Assembly (NCBI GenBank): GCA_022393335.1
Contig: JAJEKB010021815.1
Location: 90,630-154,629 of the forward strand
DNA: 64,000 nt
From: Macrotrachela quadricornifera
Taxonomy: Eukaryota; Rotifera; Eurotatoria; Philodinida; Philodinidae
Direction of reading: 5' to 3'
In this document: piece by piece, positions 13,338-28,610 of the stretch
Layout: the number at the start of each line of letters is the position of its first letter
Numbering within the stretch: position 1 is the stretch's first letter
Program-made: the position numbers and the translations under genes
The notes under the pieces: generated by a model
The model's input: the letters and a program-made list of their open reading frames with translations, nothing else
What the model was told of the DNA's origin: nothing
The model's database searches: none

Positions 13338-13938
13338 ATGTTTTACATCGATTCACATGCATCTTTATTCAAACTTTTTTATAAGAGAAAATACAAAAAT
13401 GATTTTTCATCAATTAACCTTCTTATTATATCATGTTTATCAATGATCATTGATGCAAACCAAACCATTTATGATGTATTGAACACCACAATGGATAGTG
13501 ATAGTAATGCAGTAACAACTGGTAGTGGTGTTAGTACTTATGTTGCAATGGAATTACCTCCAAATTCTGTACTGCATCTTCTTCGTTTTCAGTTGAATGC
13601 GGTTTAAGTACTGATGTCTACTTTACATCTATCAATGGTTCATCATTACTTCAAAGTCTACAATTTTGCACAGCTAACGATAGTTCAGATCGTGATCTAG
13701 TTACAGAAATAATCGAAGGTAGGGTCAACCCACTTCAGCGTTGACGTTTGGTTCAAGTTGGACTTTGATTTATAATGATTCAATTGGTTTGGATACTAAT
13801 CCTGGACGGAATACTTGTAGAATAATTCAAAATATTTCAAACTCTATTTGGTATCTCAGTTATGGAATTCTCGTAACATTCAAGCGAAATACAGAATATT
13901 TCGTTCAATATGTGGAAGTGAGACTTATCGATTACTAA
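13338..13938 (+). CDS. Unrecognised, possibly decayed gene
   Basis: Three coding-looking pieces can be joined: one ending DANQTIYDVLNTTMDSDSNA, a middle piece containing CGLSTDVYFTSINGSSLLQS and CTANDSSDRDLVTEII, and a last piece TFGSSWTLIYNDSIGLDTN..ISNSIWYLSYGILVTF ending at 13938. The first join fits a GT-AG intron of roughly 75 nt ending in TTTTCAG at about 13588. The second join needs an intron of only ~20 nt (starting GTAGGG, ending TTCAG near 13738), or else a small deletion. No family is recognised; Asn/Ser/Thr-rich composition with paired Cys suggests a secreted protein. The 5' limit is uncertain. Confidence 0.3.
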
Positions 13939-14940
13939 TTGATTTTATCTTTTCAACTTCGTGTTACATTTACATGTAAACATATCATTTGTCAACAAAT
14001 AAAGCCAGAAATAGTCTCATTTCTCATAACTACTTTCTATTTCATTTATATAGATATCATGCACATCCACAAGATAATTGAAATAAGAAAGTTCTACTTT
14101 TGATCGAGTTAAAAATATGTGAATATACTTGATTAGGATAGGATCTTGTTTCATGTGAAAACCTTAGAAATTACTAATTTTCTATCGTATTTTTCAATGA
14201 AGGTCTCGAGAAATAACAAGAATGTGAACTGCATCCTCCATTAATCAGATATATAAGATACAATGTTGATCTGAATATTAATATTCGTACAAAAAACAAG
14301 GTAAATTCAGTAATAAACCCTTTAAAAATTTGATTTTACTAATTAATTTTATTGTATCATATTCAATAGTTTTAATAAAACTCATTTGTCTACACATGAC
14401 ATTTTCTCAAAATATAAGGACATCTTTTCGTAAAATATTTCTTTCTATTTATTAATATTGGTATGAGTATTAGCCAATAATTTTTTTCTTTCTCTCTTTT
14501 CCTATATACATTTGTGTTCGAAGTATGTCAATTTTGGACGTATATCTTTCCACTTTTAGCATCTTATTGTTGTTCTCAGATCAATCTTAAACTTTTGTAA
14601 CATATATAGAAACTGAGCTCGCGTTGTTACTACTCTTTTTTTTCTTTGCTATTAACTATATTTGATTATATTCTCAAAATGGAGAACGATAAAAATCTGA
14701 TTTCTTTTTTCATTCTAATCGATTCAAGAAGGATATGAGTAATAAATCATATTATATGAGATGCAAGCGATTGGCATTGTTTTTAACTCATGAGAATATT
14801 TTCAATACAAATAGGAAAGAAGGAAAATAACATTGTTTTTTTTTATCTTATAAAACCACGTGTTTAACTTTAGAATAGAAATTTACATTGAAAATTTAGT
14901 CATAGTATTGCACGTCCCTCTCTTTACTCATATCATTGTA
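13939..14940. other. Intergenic, no gene seen
   Basis: About 1 kb, AT-rich, presumably containing the promoter or 5' UTR of the EF-hand gene; no specific site identified. Confidence 0.5.
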
Positions 14941-15947
14941 ATGGGTGGTCGTAATTCAAAAAAATTATTTGATGATTGGGATTTAACTCAATACAGTAAT
15001 GTTACTGGTGAATATTCAATTATTTTCTTTTTATTATTGTTCACGAAAAATCTTATTAATAAATTTAGGCATTCCTTCATCAACAGTTAAAAAGATTCAT
15101 AAAGATTTTATGGATGCCACTGGAAACGATAATAGAATGGACAAAAGAGAATTTCGTCATTTATACAAGAAAATGTATGTAAATAGCCAACCTAGCAGTC
15201 TTCCTAGTGGTTTACCACCGTTATTCACTGAAGATGAATTGAATAAAATGTCCGATTATGTATTCGAAACTTATGATTTTGATGGAACAGGTTGGATTTT
15301 TATTATATTTTGTTGAATTATATTAATAATTGTTTTTGTATAATTCAGGAATGCTGACATTCGAAGGTAAATCAATGTTAAAATGATATCTTTCATGAAG
15401 TACAATCTAGATTTTCTTATTAATAGAATTTGCTGAAGCTTATCTTATGCTTACTCATCAGACGGGTATATCAACAAATGGTGTCTCATTTTGCGATCGA
15501 CTTAATTACCTTCTGGACCAAGACAATTCAACTCCTGGTAAAAAAAACCCTTTTTCTGTTTATATTTATTAGAATTAGAATTATTTCTTTATGTATTTAT
15601 AGGTTTTATAACATGTGAACAAGGTGAACGAGTGTTTAATCGTCTCAATAAATATAACCAGTCAGTGTTTATAACTTTATTATTTCATTTTGATCTTTTT
15701 TCTTAATTTAGTTGGATAAATTCGAAGACTGGCACATTGGATGATTTGTCAAATCAATCGACTAGCAGTTGGGATTCTCATTGGAGTAAACTCACTGATG
15801 GTAGTGATCGGTGAGTATTTTTTTTTTAACTGTTTCTAATTTCATTCTTTATTTTACTTTATTTTCAGTGTGCCGAGAGAGAAATTTGTAGATTATATTA
15901 CTACTTCCAATGATTACAAACGTCATTTTGATCCTGCTGTAGTTTGA
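14941..15947 (+). CDS. EF-hand calcium-binding protein, probably N-myristoylated
   Basis: Seven exons (14941-15007, 15069-15290, 15349-15366, 15427-15537, 15603-15660, 15712-15810, 15869-15947) join in frame into 217 residues; one exon is only 18 nt. The N-terminus MGGRNSKK is a good myristoylation signal (Gly2, basic residues after). EF-hand loops: a degenerate one at DATGNDNRMDKRE, a near-canonical one at DFDGTGMLTFEGEF, and a weak one at DQDNSTPGFITCEQ. The layout recalls neuronal calcium sensor/calcineurin-B-like sensors, but the C-terminal third (Ser/Thr-rich, ending DYKRHFDPAVV) does not match a subfamily I can name. It would act at membranes as a calcium sensor. Confidence 0.8.
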
Positions 15948-16389
15948 ATTGGAATATAATATGAATAAGCACAATCTAATGAATTGACTCATTTTGTCTC
16001 ATATATTTTAATCTGTAGATTATTTTTAATCAAGCTCAAAATTCTTTAATTTTATTTTCAAATATTTACATTTTCGTTTTACTATATTATAGCTTAATAG
16101 ATATTTTCGTTCAGATGTATCTATATTCTTTAAAGAAATTATCCATTTTGTTTGACTATGCTATATCTTATTCGTGACATCCAACTTTTTTTGTGTTTTT
16201 TTAGTAGAATCGTTTAGGACGCTTACGAAAGATAAGATGACGATAACATATAACACAGAGAGAACAGAAAATAAACAAACTGGTAAGGCAACTATGACCA
16301 TGTCCACGTGTACTGTTTCATATTTCCTTCGTATTGACTACTCATCATTATTGTACATCTTTTATTTTTTAAAACCGACACTGCATCAT
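15948..16389. other. Intergenic, no gene seen
   Basis: AT-rich spacer downstream of the EF-hand gene; nothing recognised. Confidence 0.5.
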
Positions 16390-16463
16390 ACCGAGGGAAG
16401 GAATCGAACTTTCTGATGTCTGGCTGTTAGTCAGATGTATAGGATCACTATGCCATCCTTGGC
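16390..16463 (-). tRNA. tRNA-like sequence (degenerate tRNA or tRNA-derived SINE head)
   Basis: On the minus strand this 74-nt stretch has Pol III boxes resembling a tRNA: an A-box-like TGGCATAGTGATC and a B-box GTTCGATTCC. Its ends pair imperfectly as an acceptor stem (GCCAAGG with CCTCGGT). An anticodon-like loop CTAACAG (would-be anticodon AAC) sits in a stem with one mismatch. The D stem does not close properly. It is probably a pseudo-tRNA or the head of a SINE, not a working tRNA. Confidence 0.4.
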
Positions 16464-16584
16464 TAAAAATTATCAATATTGTTTTAACATCATAGACATT
16501 TTTCTAAAATTTTTTTATTCATACCTCCTAAAACATGAGATTTCCGATGAATTAAAACCTTGTAAACTTAAGGATGAGGATACG

Positions 16585-17489
16585 TTTTCCTTCAAAGTGA
16601 TCTATCAAAGGAAAGAGTAGATTTTGCTGCATGTTTTGGTATATTAAATTTATGAATGAAATAGAAACACGACAGAGAAATTGCATCGAGAACAAAAAGT
16701 TGATTTTGTTTTCACTACAATATATATTGAATGACGGGGAGTAAATGAATCTCTTGGTATTTTTGGAATATTTCCATCAAATGTTGATGTTCTGATATCA
16801 AGGTTTTTCTTAAAAAGACTTATTTTTCGACGCTCTACAAGATGGCATTCAGCTTTAAAAGAAAAGCATTGAACTTTTTCTTGTAAAACACGTTGCAATC
16901 AATAGGTATAAATTCAGTCACTTTCCAAGACGATGTTCATTCTAGCGATCTTTTTTCCAGCGCTTTTCGTTTCGGTAACTGAGAACCTCTGCTAAGACCG
17001 CGTTGTACCATAAGTGGGCATGAGAAAAATCAACCCAAAGTGAACGGCGCACATTTGTACAACGAGACTACTGATGTATCAATTATATTTATCAACACCA
17101 CGCAAAAGAAGCAGTCACTACAGTCCTTACTCTCAATTTTTATCTTTGAAAGTGGCTGAATTTGTACCTATTGATTGCAACGTGTTTTACAAGAAAAAGT
17201 TCAATGTTTTTCTTTTAAAGCCGAATGCCATCTTGAAGAGTGTCGAAAGACGAATCTTTTTAATAAAAAACCTTGATATCAGAACATCAACATTTGATGG
17301 AAATATTCCAAAAATATCAAGAGATTCATTCACTCTACGCCATCCAATATGTATTGTAGTGAAAACAAAATCAACGTTTTGTTCTCGATGCATTTTCTCT
17401 GTCCTGTTTCTATGTCATTCATAAATTTAATGTACCTAAAGATGTAGCAAATTCTGCTCTTTCTTTTGGTAGGTCACTTTGAAGGAAAA
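16585..17489. mobile_element. Foldback element with ~345-bp inverted arms
   Basis: Left arm 16585-16929 and right arm 17143-17489 are imperfect reverse complements, for example TTTTCCTTCAAAGTGA at the left tip with its complement at the right tip, and GTTGCAATCAATAGGTA at the inner left edge with its complement inside right. A 213-bp unique spacer lies between. Each arm translates into a similar stop-free peptide, explained simply by the shared arm sequence. No transposase is present and no clear target duplication was found. Likely a non-autonomous foldback-type DNA transposon. Confidence 0.75.
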
Positions 17490-17544
17490 GGTCAAACTAT
17501 GGTTGAAAAAATGAAAAATACAAAGAGAGAAAATCGATTGAGGC

Positions 17545-18130
17545 TCACTGCAATATAGTACCATGTAACAATCGCCAACTCCATTTATCATCTTGTAAGA
17601 TAGCGATTGTTATAAAGTTAGAAAGCATTCCACGTAGATTTGTTGGAGCTGTTTTTGAAGCATATAATAGACAGGAAAATGAAGAACAACCAACGTCTGC
17701 ACCTTTAACAATCCGCCCATTCAGTATGAAAATCATTACAATTTTTGAACCTCGTGATAGAAAAATAACCATTGAAGTACCAACTGTAAAGAGAACTGCT
17801 GAAGTGAAGATAATGGCTCGACGTCCAAACTTTTCTGCTACAACTGAAGAAATAAATAGTGCGCCAAGAAAACACCTGAGATTACACATTAATGTAAAAA
17901 GTACTAAAATTGTCTATAGTCAGGAGGCAAAGCAGTCATTAAAAGATCACAGACATTATTATTGCCATACATTCCAACACATAAGTCATTTTTAAATGAA
18001 TTCATAAGAACTATCCCACCAGTAGCACCTTGATTATACTCGAAAAACTATCCACTTAATGCAGTAAAGGTAGCTAACAACACAGCAAAATATGGCTTTC
18101 CATAATGTATATTCCTGTGTTGAAAATGAT
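17545..18130 (-). pseudogene. Sugar-transporter (MFS) pseudogene
   Basis: Starting near 18130 on the minus strand, residues PYFAVLLATFTALSG, then a TAG, then EYNQGATGGIVLMNSF and YGNNNVCDLLMTALPPDYRQ correspond to the first helix and first extracellular loop of major-facilitator hexose transporters. After further stops, CFLGALFISSVVAEKFGRRA gives the conserved loop motif, and ASKTAPTNLRGMLS corresponds to the PETKG/RG[VM]-type block; SWRLLHGTIL is the last recognisable part. At least three in-frame stops and frame changes, and loss of the C-terminal half, show it is dead. It lies just outside the inverted-repeat element at 16585-17489. Confidence 0.85.
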
Positions 18131-18958
18131 AGTGTTAATCAGTTTCGTTTACAGAGTCTAGCGACTTTTTATTTAATGTTATTTGTTCATTATAATCAAT
18201 TAATAAATGCGTCTGTTGTCATTCACTACCGTCTTTCATAAGATTAGATTCTTCTTCATAATTTGTGAATACAGGTGCAGAATAGTCGTCCGTTCTATTA
18301 TTAACATAACTATTTTCCATAATCACATAGTTGTTCATTATGATGAATTTGAAATAGTTCGCACATATAATATTGCCACACTACTAATGAGTTAATTTTT
18401 TTTTAAATAAAAAATAACTACTGTGCTTTTTGTACACATCGAGGTGATAACAGCAATGTCATAGAAAAAGAAGAAAAAGTGTAGGAATAAAGATGATATT
18501 GTGTCCAGAAAGAATAGATAAAACAGAAGATATATTAATATAAAAAGAAAAAAAATGTGATATCATCATATGCAGATGATGATGATAATATAACTCTCTT
18601 TGATATGCGGTTAGGCATACATATAACCAAGATATTTCACTGAAGAAAAAATTAGTTGCACAATATATTCTTGATATATTGTCACTAAAACTTTCCTACT
18701 CGTTGTCAGGTCAGTTGGGAACATATCAAATGAACTATTTCCTATAGAAGATCATTTCAGGAATGATTGACATTGATAGACTTATCCACATGTTAAATAT
18801 TCTGTTAACTATAGACACTTAATTATTCGATATATAATAAATCATAGTATTATGATAGTTTGACATGAAATGAATGAAAAATGTATTTTCTATAAAAACA
18901 TCGATAAAAAAGTTTTTAAATCATAGATAAAATTATTCTCTTTTATTTTCTCTTATAA
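18131..18958. other. Intergenic, no gene seen
   Basis: AT-rich spacer between the transporter remnant and the 3' end of the GH31 gene. A purine-rich stretch with ATGATG repeats near 18570-18590 is the only local feature. Confidence 0.5.
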
Positions 18959-22774
<3,816 letters not shown>

Positions 22775-23486
22775 CCGATCGGATCCAATACTTTTCTAGA
22801 AAGATAATTCAAATATATTTCTCATCAAAATATTCTTTTACAAAATTGTAAACCAAATCACCAGTTAATATTTATTATAAAAGCAAAAGAATAAAACTGA
22901 ACAAAATAAAATAGTTGTAAAAAGAAAAACATATTATCTTAGGATGATGTTGTACTATGAGTCATTAAAATATTGAAATCCAATTGTAATTCGGAAAAAA
23001 ATTGAAGAAGAATTTCATGAGAAAACATAAAATAACTAAGAAATATGCCAAAGAATTAAATATAGAAAAATCAATAATCAACTTACTTGTTTGTTCAGCA
23101 ATAAATCTTGAGAACCTTGCAAAAATATTCGTAGGCCATTTTGTACAGTAGACTTAGTTCTGACAAACTATTAATGTAATCATTATCATATTAGACATTA
23201 GTTTCTCTGCACCTGTGCTAAGATATCTAGCATCACCAGAAAAAATTCTATCTGAAATAAATATCATACAAATCTTTCTTTTTCACGATAAGATCTATAC
23301 TTTTCCGTGCATGCATCATATCAATCATATTTTTATCATCATTCAGTATTCTATACAATCAATTTTGCACAAAATACAAGAATAATATGTTGACTTTATT
23401 ACTAAATAATAAACGAAATAAATTCAATAAATGGATTATCAATGACAATAACATCAGATGATCATAGACATTATCGAGGGCTTTAA
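22775..23486. other. Upstream spacer of GH31 gene
   Basis: AT-rich 5' flank; no coding sequence. Its distal end abuts the inverted-repeat element below. Confidence 0.5.
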
Positions 23487-23488
23487 TA

Positions 23489-24406
23489 TACTTAGGGCAT
23501 ACCAAAAGTAGTGAGCCTGATACTTTATTCTCGTATAGAAGGCTTGGAGAAATTTTCTTTTTTTACTAATAGATAGAGCGTGTTTCACTCTATTTTTCTA
23601 TACTATTTGATCAATATGAAACTGTTATCATAATAATAAAATTTCGATAAAATCTGTGTTTGTCGCATATACGCTGGTAGCATGAGCATGAGTGCTTGTG
23701 AGTATTTTTGGAATAACTTTTGATGATAACAAGATAGAGAACTGCGGTTTTCGCCGTTGGAAAGAGGAGATGAAGACGCATCAAGCTATGTATTACTGAT
23801 TTTTCTAACCTGCTTTTTGTAAGGTTTTAGCTCACCTTTTAAAGAGCAAATCTATTGCATGAGTTGTTTATAGTAAATTGTCAATAATCGTGTTCACATT
23901 TAAACCGTTAATCGAAGATCTACAAACTGCGTAAGACTCAGCTCTTTAAATTTAATTATTTATGGATAATACCTATTCTAGACGAATCTCTACTAGGATA
24001 TTCTATCAAATTTTTTGCTTTTTCTTTTTTTCATGAAACAAGCGTTGGTCCGACGGTTAGAAAATAGAATAAAAAAACCGTCAGAAATCATGTTAGAAAA
24101 ATCGATAATATATGGTTCGATGCGACTTCATCTCCTCTTTCCAACGGCGAAAACCGTAGTTCTCTATATTGTTTCTATGAAAAGTTATTCCAAAAATACA
24201 CACGAGGTTTCATGCTACCAGCACGTATGCGACAGAAACCGATCTTATCGAAATTTTATTATTATGATAACAGTTTCATATTGATCAAATAGCATAGAAA
24301 AATAGAGTGAAACACGCTCTATCTATTGGTAAAAAAAGAAAATTTCTCCAAGCCTTCGATACAAGAATAAAGTATCAGGCTCACTACTTTTGGTATACCC
24401 TAAGTA
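23489..24406. mobile_element. Inverted-repeat element flanked by TA (Tc1/mariner-like, non-autonomous)
   Basis: Left arm 23489-~23822 and right arm ~24080-24406 are imperfect inverted repeats. The tips read TACTTAGGGCATACCAAAAG on the left and the same with one change when the right tip is reverse-complemented. Both tips are followed outward by TA (23487-23488 and 24407-24408), the target duplication of the Tc1/mariner superfamily. The ~260-bp centre encodes nothing recognisable. The long arms make it foldback-like. Confidence 0.75.
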
Positions 24407-24408
24407 TA

Positions 24409-25789
24409 CTGCATTAATTTTTTCTTATCGTAAAAAATTACCTTTATAAAAATGGCTTTTTACAGTATTTTTTGCAGATAATCTTGCAAATATTTCATAA
24501 TGAAGGTAGAAGACGATGCGAAACAAAATGACAACATAAAATAAAAACTTTAATAATGCATTCAACTTTTAACGACATATCAATTAGTACTCGACTGCTT
24601 TATATGCAAAAACTAGTTGACAACAAGCGTAAGCAAAACTATTAAAATATACATTTTTCAAAGCACATAAGTATCTAATACAGCTTTATTCGAGTGCGCT
24701 AACATATTTAAATTTATTTCCTCTTCTATTTCATGATCAATTGTTGTAACAGTCTTGGAAGAAAAGCTTCAAATTAATATCGTAGTTACTAGCAATAATT
24801 ATTATTTTGATATGGTCTTGCTGTAGAATGTTTTACAAAACGATTTTGATCGATAATTTCATTTACATATTTAACACTCTCACTCGATATCAGCCAGTAC
24901 AGTAATTTCTGATTTCTTTTTATCTTAACAAGTATGTAAGATTTGTCGCTCACAGTATAATAAGCATCTGAGCTCTTTTTCCAGCAATGTTTCATTGTCT
25001 ACAGAATTCCATCAGTGTTTCAACTTTATGACACAGTTTAGAAACACTTTTAGTTTCGTACTATGTAGAAAATCATTGTATCACTGTTGGAGCCAATAGA
25101 ATATTTTCTTTTGATTGGGTAATATCTTACTCATCTTTCGGTGTGTACGCACGAGCAAAAAAATTTGAAGAACACTGCCGATAAAGTGATCTCAGAAAAA
25201 GATCTCTTTCCAATACCTGTTAGTTTTCTGCAGTAAATTGACTTTTTCAGAACATCGAAGGAATAAGATCTTTAACAAAGAACTTGAGCTTTTAGAATAG
25301 TATGCATTGTGGTGTATTAATTCTGATAAAAGCGAGATAACTAAAATATCAACGCCTACCTTATATAATCAACGAATTATTGTTACTAAAAGGTTTCGAA
25401 ATGTATAATAATTATGGACAGATATAATCTTGAAGACATAAACAGCAAAACTGCAAAGCAAAGTTTGCCAATAAGTGAATTACAAAAGAATAAAATAGTT
25501 TATGACATTAATCATTATATCAATCCAACTGAACTAATTGAGACCAGTAATCAACATGTAAACTTTTCACTTCGAAGTAAATATTGTACATATATGTATT
25601 GATCCAAATTGTAGAGAAACAATGAGAAGACAATAAATTATATCTATATCATGAAGAATTTGTTCAGTCATATTTTTCTATTGATTCATCTGAAATGAAT
25701 GGGTACATAAATAATCAATAGATCAATCATCTTAATATATTTTTGTCCAATTAGAAAAAAAAAGTAAAGAAAAACTCCATTGCCTTACT
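24409..25789. other. Intergenic, no gene seen
   Basis: AT-rich spacer between the inverted-repeat element and the KARI-like remnant; small frames here lack any motif. Confidence 0.5.
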
Positions 25790-26225
25790 AATCTTCATAA
25801 AAGAATGTTGTGGTCTTAGATAAAAGAGCTTCTTCACAACATGATGAATTAACGGCACCAATACTTCGTGTTTCCCAGACAGTACAATTACCCTCAATAT
25901 AGCTCAAATAGCATCACTAGCATCTTTTTCGACAAAGACAAAATATGAATAAGAAATGTTTTGAATATAAAATCATAGTCACTTGTAACAACTAATGTAC
26001 TATTAACTTTAAAATTCATTAGAAATTTATAAAATTATAATATCACCTTGAAGTACCGCTTCTTCAATACTCAATAGATTAAATCTGCCTTCACGAGCTT
26101 GTGTAGCATAGTCATCAGTAATATTCATAATTAAAATATCCTTGACATCACTATTATGTAAACTTAATGCTAGTGTTCGTCCCTAGTTTCCATATTCAAT
26201 AAATGCAATAGTTATATCTCGTACC
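25790..26225 (-). pseudogene. Ketol-acid reductoisomerase-like remnant
   Basis: Read from 26225 on the minus strand: ITIAFIEYGN, a TAG, then GRTLALSLHNSDVKDILIMN, TDDYATQAREGRFNLLSIEE and AVLQGDIIIL. This matches the Rossmann half of KARI enzymes: the glycine-rich IGYGSQG..ALNLRDSG region, then the EAA..ADIIMLL block, with the first stop where a Gln is expected. After frame changes, GAVNSSCCEEA near 25830-25870 may correspond to the later GA.ES.F.EE region. Stops and shifts mark it as dead. KARI is a branched-chain amino-acid synthesis enzyme absent from animals, so a decayed horizontally acquired gene is inferred. Confidence 0.55.
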
Positions 26226-26865
26226 AGAGCCTCCCAGGACGGGACGAGACAAGATTAAGTTTTTTCTTACCAAATTCGTTCTTCTTATTCATCATGCACT
26301 TATTTACTCGTCTATTTCATATTGTGCTGCGCTTGAAAGTTGATAAATATATTTTAACTAAATAGCAACTACCTCATATATTTCTAGGTTGATCACCTGT
26401 TGTTATAGAAAATAGTGGCGACTATATGAGTGACTGTTAGACTAGGTTTGCCTTTCCTTTCCGTCATTGTTAAACACGTTGATAATTATCAGTGAATCGA
26501 CAATTTTGTTTTAAATCCAACGTTTTATTTCGCATTATCTATATGTGTTAAAAAGTACTCAAAGTACTGTTTACTTGATTTTTTAAGTAATACTTCAACA
26601 AAAATATATTGTGCTCATATTGCAGAATAGGATGGAACTTTTTTTATGTCATCTAGCGGTATTAAGTATTATATTTCACCATACCTTGTTGTTCGGCAGA
26701 CACATACAGGCGAAGCATAACATAACAGAAAAACTAATTATTCACTTATCTCTACTAGCTAAAAGTAAGAAAGAAAGAGAGATCAAGCGATGTATATATG
26801 TCGTGCCGAAGTTATTGTGAATAGTTTTAAAAATATTAAATATCATGATTCTAAAGTAGTCCTTC
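26226..26865. other. Intergenic, no gene seen
   Basis: Spacer with no supported coding region. Confidence 0.5.
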
Positions 26866-26995
26866 CGACATTATGACTAAGGATTATCTCATTGTTTAAT
26901 AATATTTATAATAAGATGTATTAATAAATATTTTGAATAATGTATTGTGTCTTATGTATTATTAAACAATAATATAATCATTAGCCATAATGTCG
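26866..26995. mobile_element. 130-bp near-perfect palindrome (miniature inverted-repeat element)
   Basis: The whole 130 bp folds back on itself: CGACATTATGACTAAGGATT at the left end matches, with few changes, the reverse complement of the right end, and TTGTTTAATAATA repeats inside both arms. There is almost no spacer. No coding capacity. It would form a long hairpin as DNA or RNA. Confidence 0.7.
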
Positions 26996-28610
26996 AAACA
27001 GCTACCTTGGATTCTTGGTATTTAACATGTTTAAAATCATTTACAATAACTTTGACAAAAACAATACATTAAAATTGAAACTTTGGCACGCCATATATGA
27101 CAGTATTCATTGTGGTGTAAGGTAAAGAGAGAATAAAAAAACTGAGAAAGGCATGCCGAGATAAGATAATATATATCGATAAAAGGTATGCTGCAGTTTT
27201 TGTGACGAAACAAAAAAATATTAAATAAGATATACAAGGTAAAGGTTCTTCTTTCTAGGTAACTCAAGGTTTCTTTAAAAAAACTACTTATCTTTTGTTT
27301 CACGACAATGATGTACGTCATACTAGGTACCGGACACCCTGATATTCACCGGTCTAATCAGTCTCCAATAATTTTTAAAGATATTTTAGAGCATTAAAAC
27401 ACGTCTATTTTACTCATTTTTAAAGGCCTTTATAGTTTCGATGATCAAAAGACCTAAGTGTGATAAGGAGCGCATCATTCAGACAAAACATGGCGAATCG
27501 CAAATATATCAAACGGATTATGTTCTTTCTTATGATATAATACTAAGGATCATATTAAGTTTATGTAACAAGGCCAATAAAATTTGCATCAAAATAACGG
27601 CTATCAGTTTAATTGGTACACATTGTCTGTGTTTTTACAACGCGGTATCTTTTTTTCTGTATTCTTTTTCTCTCTTTACCTTTTCTCCTCTATTTTTTCC
27701 TTTCTGTTTTTTTTTGTTTGTTTTTCTCTGTCGTTTTCTCCATGAAGTCAATCGAGCCGATAAACAAACACACAGAAACGTTGTCTAAACGATTAGTTCG
27801 AGTGTGTGTGTATGTTTGTTATGCGTTCTTTTGAATTTTCTATTGAATGAATTAATATGATCCTGCACTGTCCAAATGTTCACCCATCTCAATATTTCCC
27901 GACCTCAATATTTATATATTTATTATTATAATAAGCCTGTAAGTTTCAGAACTAGTACATTTTGTAATAACTATGTAGTAAGTTCTAAGCACCACCAAAA
28001 TTTCAAACTCTAAATAGTAACTAACATATTGCTGTTCTAGGATGAGAACTTCGAAGCATTTTGGATGAATTTTTTATGCTCACGAAAAATTAGCTAAATA
28101 TTATAAACTAATGTTAGCTTAAAATATAGATTTTTCACCTTAAAATTTTTAGTCCATTTTTTCTTAATAGAGTATCAAAAAGAGTACGTTCTGTTGTCAG
28201 GATTTTGTCGACAAATTCCATCATGCAACTATAACGATACTCAAATATTAAGAAACCTTAGATAGGAAATCTAAAATGAAAATTATATATATATTAGCTT
28301 ACTTCATCTATTTGTCTGTAACAGTATTCATTTTCGTGGATTTAAACATCTTCCAGACATTTTTAATAATTATTTAAAAAAAAACACTTGAACTTATCAA
28401 TTATAAAGAAATCATATCGTTATTTGAAAAACAGTTAACCAAAACACAGCTAAATATTGCTCAATATTGGTTCTATGAGTTCTTAGTCAAAACCTTTTGA
28501 AAAAAAACTGGCAGACTAAACTAAGAGCTGTTCCTATTAGAAAGTTCAAAAGTTATATGAGTTTGACAACATATATGTTCGTCAAACTGAAGTTAAACAC
28601 TGTTTCTCAT
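26996..28610. other. Intergenic, no gene seen
   Basis: AT-rich, with a strongly pyrimidine-rich tract near 27640-27740 (CTTTTTCT-type) that creates meaningless Phe/Leu-rich frames. The last 8 bases are the target duplication of the hAT element. Confidence 0.5.
28603..28610. repeat. 8-bp target-site duplication, left copy
   Basis: TTTCTCAT, identical to 29294-29301 on the other side of the element. Confidence 0.85.

Noticed and set aside
24015..24284. 89-residue frame on the plus strand
   Set aside because: Lies across the spacer and right arm of the inverted-repeat element; explained by that repeat.
27613..27834. Phe/Leu/Ser-rich frame suggesting a membrane protein
   Set aside because: Produced by a pyrimidine-rich tract; no start context or homology.
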